A program made the position numbers and the translations under genes. A model generated the notes under the pieces. The model was not told where the DNA came from and ran no database searches. It saw only the letters and a program-made list of their open reading frames with translations. DNA of 64,000 bases from Cephalotus follicularis. Lineage: Eukaryota; Streptophyta; Magnoliopsida; Oxalidales; Cephalotaceae. The stretch spans positions 15,245 through 79,244 of the forward strand of contig BDDD01002371.1 in assembly GCA_001972305.1 (NCBI GenBank). The letters are read 5' to 3'. This document shows, one piece after another, positions 10,286-19,465 of the stretch. Positions within the stretch are counted from its first letter, which is position 1. Every line of letters begins with the position of its first letter.

Positions 10286-12470
10286 ACTCGGGCCATGAAT
10301 TTCTAAGTTTTATGGAGGCCTTCTCGAGGTACAACCAAATACCAATGAACATCCCCGACTAGGAGAATACCTCGTTCATCACTGACCAAGGCATCTATTG
10401 TTACAATGTCATGCTGTTTGGTCTCAAAAATGAGGGGGCCACCTTTTCAAAGGCTGGTGAACAAAATCTTTGCGTCAAGAATAGGCTAGAACATGGAGGT
10501 ATATGTTGATGACATGTTGGTTAAAAGAAAAATCACAAAGGACCATTTTTAAGACTTTCAAAGCTCATTTGAGATACTTCAGGAGCATGATATGAAGCTC
10601 AACCTGGAGAAATGTACCTTTGGAGTCATCTAGGAAATGTTCCTCAGTTTCATGGTAACTTACCAAGGAATCGAGATAAATCTCAAGAAGACAAGAGACG
10701 TGATAAAGATCAAACCTCCGAGGAATATAAAAGAAGTGCAAAGGTTAAATAGCAGAGTGGCTGCCCTCAACCAATTCATATCCGAGTCGGTAGACCGATG
10801 CTTGCCCTTCTTCAAAAAGCTGAAATAAAGAATGGAGTGCTGATTGTGAATAAGAGTTTGAGGAGTTGAAAACCTACCTTGATGCTCAACCTCTTATCAG
10901 CAAGCCCAATCCAGGAGAAAAGCTACTTTTATACCTATCAACCTCGGATGCCGCTGTGAGCTCAGTATTAATCCAAGAAGAAGACAAAGTGCATAAGCCA
11001 ATTTATTATATGAGCAAGGTGTTGGGAGAGCAAGAGACTAGGTATCCAACTATCCAGATGTTGGCTTACAAATTGGTGATTTAGGCAAGAAAACTTCAGC
11101 CTTACTTCCAAGCCCTTACCATTCATGTTATGACTGACCTACCCCTTAGACAAGTAATGCAAAAGTCTGAGACATCAGGAAGGTTGGTCAAGTGGGCTAT
11201 GGAGTTTGGAGAATGGAATGTGCATTTTAAGTTAAGACCGGCTTTGAAATCTCAAGTCATACCGGACTTCCTTGTTAAGAGCAAGAGTCTGATGGAGGAA
11301 GAAGAAGTGGCAAAGGAGACCATGGTTCTTTCTGAATTGTGGAGTCAACATGTGGATGGTTCATCATCTCAGCAAAGTTACAGGGCAAATATCACTCTTA
11401 CCAGCACGGATGGAGGGACGCGTGAATATGCCCTCCATTTCAACTTCACGACGATAAACAACGCTACTGAATATGAAACTCTAATATCAAGGTTGAAGCT
11501 GGATACTCATTTGCAGGTAAACAGGCTGAGGGTTTACATAGATTCTCAACCGGTGGCCAATCAGGTGCAAGGGGATTTTTGAAGCCAAAAAGGCAACCAT
11601 GATGTCTTATCTCAAAGATGTCTCGAAGCTTCGTGATAAATTCCTCTATCTTGAGATCACATAGATATCTAGAGAGGAAAACATCAAGGCTAATGCACTG
11701 TCCAAGTTGTCCACGTCAGAGAGCTTTGAAGCACACCGAATAGCTTTCCTTGAAACTCTGACACCACCAAGCATACTTGAGGCATCAGAGGTTAACACCA
11801 TCGAAAACGGAGCAAGTTGTATGGATCCTATCGTGGCCTAGCTGAGGGAATCACAGTTATGCAAGACGCACTCAGAAGCTTGACAAATCCAAAATCAATC
11901 ATCTTGGTACATACTCTGTGAAGGTCAATTATATAGGAGGTCGTTCACGCAACCCTTCCTCAGGTGCCTCCGACCTATGGAAGCCAAGTATGTGTTGGAA
12001 CAAAAAAATACATGATAGGACTTGTGGCAACCACCTTGAGGGAAAATATCTGTCATAGAAAGCACTTAGGCAAGGATTTTATTAGCCCACTACGGTCCAG
12101 GGAGCAGTTAAGTTGCTAAGGCAATGTGATCGGTGCCAAAAGTTTGCATCCATTCCCCACCAGCCTGCTATGGAACTTATTTCCATAGCATCACCCTAGA
12201 CTTTTTGCCTAGAAGGGGATGGATATTCTGGGACCTTTCCCATAGGCTCCAGGTCAAAGGAAGTTCATCTTATTAGTAGTTGATTACTTCACAAAGTGGG
12301 TTAAGGCCAAAGCCCTTGCAAAAATCGTCGAGCACAACACCGTGCAATTCCTATGGAAAAATGTTATTTGTTGGTTTGGGATCCCCCGAGTTCTTATTAC
12401 TGACAACGGCACTCAGTTTGACAACGCAAGATTCGGAGAATATTGCGAAGACATGAGAATTTGGAAAGGT
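10286..12470 (+). pseudogene. Tat-clade gypsy pol D: RT, RNase H, archaeal-type RNase H, integrase
   Basis: RT motifs read FMEAFSRYNQIPMN near 10310, CYNVMLFGLK near 10400, then MEVYVDDMLVK with intact YVDD at about 10502-10513, and GIEINLKKTRDVIKIKPP near 10665. The first RNase H is at about 10900-11300 (YYMSKVLGEQETRYPTIQ). A second RNase H follows (HVDGSS near 11350, TEYETL near 11470, YIDSQPVANQV near 11540); this extra archaeal-type domain marks the Tat clade. The integrase zinc finger (CDRCQKFASIPHQP) is near 12130 and the core (DILGPF, VVDYFTKWVKAKA, TDNGTQFDN) at 12220-12430. Coding stops abruptly near 12470 before the last catalytic residue. Several stops and frameshifts make it inactive. 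Confidence 0.9.
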
Positions 12471-12825
12471 AAACCCTCAAGAATAGGTTGAAGATTTTGT
12501 GGAGATTCAAGAACTCAAAGGCTAGATAGAGAAATGGAGAGAGTTTGGAGAGGCTTAGAGCTTGAGAGAGAATAAGAAATTAGAGAATGAGAAGTGTGGT
12601 TGAGAAGTGAGGAGGAATGAGGCTTATACAGGCCTCTCAACACCTCGGGAATCCCAAGAGATGTCTCAAAAACTTTGAACAAAATGTTTAAAAATTCACT
12701 CCAGCCCAAAAATTCCCTCCAAAATCTTCCTCTAAAAATGGATCTAGATGGCTGTAGAAAGCTGTGGATGGCTACAAAAGGATCTAGAGAAACTGTTCTA
12801 CAACGAATGCCTACATCACCTCAGT
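12471..12825 (+). other. Noncoding spacer between D integrase and tandem repeats
   Basis: No gene recognised. The first part is purine-rich with repeated GAGAGA/TTGAGAAG stretches. It probably belongs to the 3' untranslated part of element D after loss of the integrase end. Confidence 0.4.
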
Positions 12826-13330
12826 TCTAACCTAGTTTCCTTGTTATCTTAACAGTGCTCAGATGGACTTGCTAAAGTCCCCAATTCGCAGCTGAAAACA
12901 CCTTAGTTCTAACTCAGTTGTCTTGATATCTTCACAGTGCTCGGATAGACTTGTTAAAGTTTCCAATCCGCTACAAAAAACACCTCAATTCTCAACCGAG
13001 TTGTCTTTCTATCTATGCAGTGCTCGGATGGACTTGTTTAAGTCCCTAATTCGTAGTTGAAAACACCTCGGTTCTAACCTAGTTATCTTGCTATCTTCAC
13101 AGTGATCGAATATACTTGTTGAAGTCTCAATCCATAGCTGAAAACACCTCGGTTCTGACCGAGTTGACTTGTTATCTTCGTAGTGCTCAGATATACGTGT
13201 TGAAGTTCCCAATCCGCAGCTTAAAACGCCCTGATTCTAACCAAGTTGTCATGCTATCTTCACAATGCTCGGATATACTTGTTGAAATCCCCAAATCCAT
13301 AGTGGAAGAGGACCTCGATCCCAACCGAAT
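12826..13330 (+). repeat. Tandem repeat, about 82-bp unit, about 6 copies
   Basis: Successive units share ACCGAGTTGTCTTGCTATCT, CACAGTGCTCGGATA, ACTTGTTGAAGT and GCTGAAAACACCTCGGTTCT. They are diverged and end abruptly at CCCAACCGAAT, where LTR F begins at 13331. The array resumes in a related form at 15034. Tandem arrays in the 3' UTR are known in Tat/Ogre elements, which fits the place between pol and the LTR at 15452. Confidence 0.85.
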
Positions 13331-15033
13331 TGTGACACCCCGTGTCACGTTTTGGTTGTGAGCGTGCAAACACATGAGTGTAATATTAGTGTTTTTATAT
13401 GTTAATTATTACTATTGTTTTAAAAAAAAAACAGGGGTCTGGCGCGTCTAGAAGGCGCTAGACGCGCCAGACCATAAAAAAAATGGGGGCTCGGGCGCTA
13501 TGCGCCCGAGAGTGAGATAGAGAACAGAGAGGGAGAGAGACGAGGCGAGAGAGAGGGAGAGATGCGGGAGAGAGGCGCCGGAGGCCGGGAATAGCAACGA
13601 ACGGCGAGCCCCACTGCCAGGTAACCTTTCTTTCCTTCTTCTTCCTCTTTCTTTTCCTTTCTTCCCCGTTATTTCTCTCCTCTGCCGTCACTGGTATCGC
13701 TCCTCCACCGCCGATATCGTCTTTTGATATTGATACTGTCATTTGAGTTATGATCATATCGTTAACCTTTGATATCCAGATGCTTGATATTATTGCCTTC
13801 ATTATGATACTGTTCAGTGGACTTCCTTGTTGAGTCCCTGGTTGTTTCATTGCGAGTCGATCGTATTGTAGAGTATTAACTTGATCAACGGGATTGTTTC
13901 TTGGATTCTCACGTTATTGCATTTGATGAGTTTGAGCGTTATTTTATGGAGCCATAATGATCTTTCATTTCTTTCATTTATTGATTCTATCAGTATGAGT
14001 TTACATTTTTGATCACATCCTGGATTTTGATACTTTATGTACTCTGATTTTATTGTACTCCTGAGTCTTGAGCTTTGAGACGATATTGATTTCTTTTGTG
14101 GATCTTGTTATCATTTATTGACTTATGTTTATATTGTGGAGCTAGTTGTTGAGTATCGAGATTTTCTTCTCGGATCTCGTTTATAATTGCGTATCTTGAT
14201 CCTTTTTGTGAGTTAACGTTTGTGATCTCGATATTCCCTTATAATCTTGATATCCTTTGTGAATCATGATTTGTTACGGATTTTGATATCTTCTGTTGAT
14301 TCTGACTATCCTTTAGGATCTTGATTCTCTTTGGATCCTAGATTTCATTTATTGCTATCGATTTATATTTCATTTTACTTTGAGCTTGTATTATTTCTCA
14401 TTTTATTCGATATATGGTTATGGGAGATGTATTTATTGTTTCTACTCACTTAGTCACTTGGACTAACCCCCTCCTTTCCTTTTCCTTCCAGATAGAGGTT
14501 AGATGATGGACCACGGAGGCAGGGCATGCTACCAGGATTTCAACATATGCATAACATTAACACGACATCATGATTTAATTTATGCATTTACTTATGTTTT
14601 ATATAAACAGTTTTTCTGTTATGGTTTGCTTTTGAAAAAAGGCCGAGCCCTATAGATTTACTTTTATTGCTTGTTGAAATGGTTGAGGCTGAGCCCAACC
14701 CATGTTTACTGGTTTAAATTGTGGTTTTCTGAGGGCTGAGCCCATTTTTAAACTGTTGATTCCTCCTTCGGGAGTAGGTATATAAAATGTGTTTTTATTT
14801 ACAGGTATTTACAGGGGGCATAGTCCTATAAATAGATACTACATGCCCGATTTTCGTAAAAATTAAGAGTTAGAAAAATTTTCAAAGTTTTGGAAATGTT
14901 TTAACTTTTTGATTTGCAAGTTTAAAGTGAGTTTTATATAAATCCATATGGTGACTTCTGAAAGGAAGTTGTCATGTAGGACGTCATATCCGTTCTCGGT
15001 AGGATACTGGTTATTGTAGAGAACGGGTGTGTC
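13331..15033 (+). repeat. Tekay-like solo LTR F inserted in the tandem array
   Basis: Begins TGTGACACCCCGTGTCAC, the same end as the minus-strand LTRs of element H (58987-60636 read in reverse), and ends near AGAACGGGTGTG, matching the H end CGGGTGTGACA with the last bases lost. No internal region is attached, so it reads as a solo LTR of about 1.7 kb. It holds two perfect GC hairpins (13436-13473, 13490-13510), a splice donor (13620/13621), an acceptor (14491/14492) and the block 'gggcatagtcctataaatag' also found in H. A clean target duplication was not found. Confidence 0.8.
13621..14491 (+). other. Putative intron inside LTR F
   Basis: The donor CCAG|GTAACC follows the GC-rich leader. The acceptor is TTTTCCTTCCAG|ATAG, with a CTAAC branch-point-like site at 14463-14467, its A 25 nt before the AG. 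Length 871 nt. The same layout occurs in two other LTR families (see findings). Splicing itself is inferred. Confidence 0.55.
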
Positions 15034-15410
15034 TCTTGATAGTGTGGCCTTGGTCGGATTGGAGTCCCAGAGACCACCACAATTCTCCTCAGTCCCAACC
15101 GAGTTCTCTTGATAATGTGGCCTTGGTTAGATTGGAGTCCCAGAGATGACCATAATTCTCTTTAATCCCAACAGAGTTCTCTTGCTAGTGTGGCACTGGT
15201 CCGATTAGAGTCCTAGAGAGGAACACAAATCATCTCGGTTTCAACCGAGTTCTTTTTCTAGTAGACACTGGTCATTTTGAAGTTCCAGAGATGACAAAAA
15301 GCATCTTGGTTCTATCTGAGTTATCTTCTTAGGGTTCTAATGCTCAGATCAGACTAACCTGAATCTTCTCGCTCTATCATGAGTGGTTGAGATGCTTCCA
15401 AAACAATTTG
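15034..15410 (+). repeat. Continuation of the tandem array, about 73-bp diverged units
   Basis: Four to five units share TTCTCTTGATAGTGTGGCC, GATTGGAGTCCCAGAGA and CTCAGTCCCAACCGAG. The CCCAACCGA boundary motif is the same as at the end of the left array (13320-13330), which supports one original array split by LTR F. Confidence 0.75.
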
Positions 15411-15451
15411 CAATTTCCCAAGTTGCAAAACTTAGGAAGTAGGGGACTTGT
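15411..15451 (+). other. Polypurine tract region of element D
   Basis: AGGAAGTAGGGGA (about 15434-15446) precedes the LTR start TGATGATGAG at 15452. It serves as the plus-strand priming site in this family of elements. Confidence 0.6.
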
Positions 15452-16171
15452 TGATGATGAGTGGATCGCCTATCCTAGGGTTAAGCCATATGTATTCGCT
15501 TCATATTTCTGAGTTGAGGTCATTTCTTCTATCAGAGCTGTGATCACTTCATTTATCTGAGTTGGGATCACTTCATCGATCCTAGCTGAGATCTCATCTC
15601 TTTGGGAAGAACACCAGGTCAGACCTTCACTCTGGTCTGAAGAGCTAACATGGGACACTTCCTAGGTAGCTTTCCCCAACCACCATCATAATGACACATG
15701 ATGGTTATTAAATAAAAACTTGACAGTTTAGGCCTAAATCAAATTTTGGGGAAAAGCGCCTGAGTAGACTAGTAGGCATTCAATGCCATGAGAAGTTACC
15801 AAGAAGTCCTCACTTAGGGACAACTGATAGGGGTAAAAGTAATTTTATAGCGTCATTACTGCCCCTATAAACACCTTAACCATCACATTTAACCGGATTA
15901 GCAACTTTCTCTCTCTTAAACTCACTTAAATACCTCGACACACATCCCAAATCATCTCGGCTCAGGCATAAACTGGTCGACCAACACCCCTAAAACACCT
16001 AAACATACACACAATGATGAACTATAACTCAACCATCGGAGGGTAGTCCCAAAGACCACTCTGATGATGCCTTCTGACCATTTTTCTTTGATCTCAAGTC
16101 TATCCTAGTCGACGAAGATCACCTAGCAACCGATGTTAGTCCAATCTCAGGGAAGGGTACCTACAAATTCA
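15452..16171 (+). repeat. Tat-like LTR with PPT on the left and PBS-like site on the right
   Basis: Starts TGATGATGAGTGG after the polypurine tract and ends at AAATTCA, followed by TTATTGGCGATTCTCAGTG. That resembles the primer-binding side of Tat elements (compare CA-ACA-ATTGGCGTCATCTGTGAG on the minus strand next to the LTR of G). The length, 720 bp, is close to the 718-bp LTR of G. Having both internal-side signals means it may sit between two internal regions. 16172-16225 has no recognised content. Confidence 0.65.
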
Positions 16172-16225
16172 TTATTGGCGATTCTCAGTGTCAACATCAG
16201 TCATAACATGGATGGTATGATATTG

Positions 16226-17450
16226 GAAATATGGTCAGAGTTTTATCGCTGAGATCACCAGTGCATAAGCCAGTTTTTCGATAGTCGGATACCTAACTTC
16301 GTGTTCCCCCAATACCTTGCTCATATAATAAACTAGCTTTTGCACATTGTCTTCCTCACAGATTAATACTGAGATCAAATAGGTATTCAAGGTTGATAGA
16401 TATAAGAGCAGTGTTTCCCCAAGATTAGGCTTGCTGAATAGAGGATGAGCGACGATATAGGTCTTCAACTCCTCAAACGCCCATTCACAATCAGTATTCC
16501 ACTCTAAATTCTTTCCAGATTTTAGCTTTTTGAAGAAGGGAAAGCATCGGTTTGATGACTTGGATATGGACTAATTAAGAGCATCAAGTCGACCATTTAA
16601 TCTATGTACTTCTTTTATATTCCCAGGAGGCTTCATCTCAATCACAGCTCTTATCTTTTCATGATTTATCTCAATTCCTCGATAAGTCACCATGAAGCCG
16701 AAGAGCATTCCCGAGATGACTCCAAAGAAGCATTTCTCTGGGTTGAGATTCATATCATGTTCTTAGAGTATCTCAAATGAGCTTTGCAAGTCAGACAAGT
16801 GGTCATCCACAACTTTGTTTTTAACTAGCATGTGATCAACATAAACCTCCACGTTTTGGACTATCCTTGATGCAAAGATCTTGTTGACCAATCTCTAAAA
16901 GGTAGCCCCTGTATTCTTGAGACCAAACGGCATGACATTGTAACAGTAGATGGCTTGGTTAGTTATGAACGAGGTCTTCTCCTAATCAAAAACATATACC
17001 GATATTTGATTATACCCTGGGGTTGAATCCACTAATTGATCTATCCTTGGGAATGGATAATTGTCTTTTGGGAAAGTTTTATTCAAATCAGTGAAGTCTA
17101 TACACATGCTCCACTTTCCGCTAGACTTTTTCACCAATACGACATTTGAGAGTCAATTAGAGAAGTCTACTTCCCTAACATGTATGGCATCCATCAACTT
17201 CTGTACCTCGGTCTTGATGGCGTCCTGTCACCCTTGGGCAAAGCATCTCTTCTTCTACCTCATCGGCTTGCTCTTGGGAAAGATCCAAGTTTGTGAACCA
17301 TTGTGTCGGGGTCTATTTCAGGAGCATCTTGTGTGGACCAGTCAAAGATATCCTAGTTTTGATCCAAGAACATTATCAACTATTCCAGGATGTTGGCATG
17401 GAGATGAATCCCTATCCTAAGCGATTTTCCACTCCCTTCTCCTCCCGGGA
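16226..17450 (-). pseudogene. Tat-clade gypsy RT and RNase H, element E
   Basis: Read on the minus strand: a conserved RT start (NVVLVKKSSGKWSMCIDFTD near 17110), IDQLVDSTPGYNQI, CYNVMPFGLKNTGATF near 16900, then EVYVDHMLVKN, where the catalytic YVDD has become YVDH (16832-16843). GVISGMLFGFMVTYRGIEIN (16670-16730) and RNase H pieces (YYMSKVLGEHEVRYPTIEKL near 16290) follow. It is homologous to 10300-11100 of element D, in opposite orientation. Several stops are present. The fragment ends inside RNase H at about 16226. Confidence 0.88.
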
Positions 17451-17592
17451 ACACTTCATCTAGCTCCTCGATTGGTTTTCCCCTCATCTCTGAGTCTTAC
17501 TAGGAACATAACGCTTCAATAGGGAGGACCTTCATCGAAATCTTTAGAGATATAAAGTAGCATTCTCTAGTCACTAACTAATCTCTTATGGC

Positions 17593-17931
17593 TTAACCTA
17601 CCACTCTAGGTGTTGAGAACTTCATCTTTAAATATGGGATTGAAACAACAACTTTGAGTGCAGCTTGGGAAGGTCGACTGAGTATGACGTTGTAGGTTGG
17701 CAGTATCTTGACGACCAAAAAGCTGACAAAAATGGCAGATTGACAAGAGTCCTCCCCTATTGTCATCGGTAAACTGATTACCCCTTCCAGGTCCAAGATG
17801 TCCCCTATGAAACCTACAAGGGGTAATTGGACCGGCCTCATTTCATCTCTGGGGAATTTCATTAAGGTGAAGTCATCAAAAAATAGGGCATCTACCAAAC
17901 TCCTGTTGTCAACCAACACTCTCTTCACAAC
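17593..17931 (-). pseudogene. Tat-type aspartic protease region, element E
   Basis: The minus-strand frame reads KRVLVDNRSLVDALFFDDF, GFIGDILDLEGVISLPMTIG and VVKILPTYNVILSRP..LKVVVSIPYLKMKFSTPRVVG. This is the protease domain typical of Tat pol; the usual DNGSS active-site run appears as DNRSL, so the enzyme is probably damaged. It lies between gag (right) and RT (left) in the expected order. The same region begins at 24325 in element G, so E and G are separate copies. Confidence 0.85.
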
Positions 17932-17939
17932 GTGATTGG

Positions 17940-19320
17940 CAATTTACACATTTATTACCAATGGGTCTTCGTGAGGAGTCCTTATCCCACTAAGGTCTTT
18001 GTCCGAAAAGGAGATAATCATCTCAAATTTTTCCTCTTGGGAGGTTTCTTCATGACCAAGTCTTCTCTAGCATATCTCATTCATGATGAACTACTTTTTC
18101 CCCCCGAGGCTAACCCTATTAAGATCACGTGTATTGTTCCAGCAACATTCTTTCCCTGATATATTTCAGGATATTTCTACCCTTTTCTTCTTCTGACTTC
18201 TTCTCCTCAACTTAGCTTTGGTTCAACAAGATTCTGAGATCTAGATTGTTTACATATCTATCGAGCTTTCCCCGTTGGATCAGCTTCTCGATCTCGTCTT
18301 TAAGAACTCGGCAGTCATTGGTGGAATGTCCATGATCACGGTGGAATTAGCACCATTGGCTCTGATCACTCTTCTTATTATTGGCCTTCATCTTGTCTGG
18401 ATATCGTAATGATTGGTCATTCCAGATCACCATCAATATCTCTTCTCTAGGTTCCATCAGAGATGTATAATCTCCCTGGTTTATTGGATCTGATTGGTTT
18501 AACTTGCAAGTCGATTCGACCTTTTGTATCATCCCGAGCACCACTATGATCCAGCCTCTTCCTTCAGCTTGAGCACCTCTCCCATCTTGACCTCTTCCTC
18601 CATCTCCCTTCCTATTGTTCTCCAGGGCATCTTGGTTATCATCTCATATGGCCAAGATGGTATCTTCTAAGATATGTATGCCTATGCTTTAGCAAAGAAG
18701 CCAGATAGAGTTGTGGCCTCCCTCTTCACTAAGGAAGCATGGAATCTCCCTAGTTTTAATCAGTTTGTAATCCCAGGAGTCGCCACGGCTTGATCAAGAT
18801 CTTGGACCTCGACGGCTTTTGATCAGAATCTCTTGACATAATCTCGAAGGGATTCTTCTCTCTTTTGCTTAAGACTTAACATATTTATGGTGCTCTTTCT
18901 CAGCCTCCTACTGGTGATGAAGTAAGTAACGAACTGCCTACTCAACTATTTGAAATATGAGATAGAGTTTAGGGGTAGCGTTCCAAACCATGATATGGCT
19001 GGTCCTTTAAGAGATGCTGGGAACAACCAACATTAAATAGTGTCTCTTATGTTATGGACAATCATTAAGCCTTCAAAATTGACCAATTAGTCTCCTAGGT
19101 CTCCTCCTCCATCATATCTTTCTAACTAGGTGAGCTTAAATCCATTCTGTGTGGGATCCTTGGTTATCTCCTCGGTGAAGGGATGAGTGTTGTATCAGAG
19201 TAGTTCTTCTATGCGAAGATTATGCTTTTCCACCTTTCCCCCTAATCCCAATTTCCATAGTACACTTCTTCTCTTCTCGTGCAGCCCGACTTCTCTAAAG
19301 TTGGATGAGTCTTGTCCTTT
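17940..19320 (-). pseudogene. Tat-type gag remnant, element E
   Basis: Minus-strand fragments match the gag of G: the W-F-HHDHGH-type segment near 18340 and the basic and capsid-like regions around 18700-19150. The reading frame is heavily interrupted. The right end is lost at about 19320, where block M begins; no PBS or LTR of this copy is present. Confidence 0.65.
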
Positions 19321-19465
19321 TGTAACGCTATGAAATGAACCCTACTTGCTTTAGCATATATTACATCATATTGTCATGGTATAAAGATATTATGAAAGTG
19401 ATTGTGCATGTGATTATGACATGGATTGAGGTATTAGTGTTTATATGAAAATGTTTTGCAGTGAC

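Noticed and set aside
13458-13850. 130-aa minus-strand frame
   Set aside because: Lies in the leader of LTR F with low-complexity lysine/arginine runs; no conserved domain.
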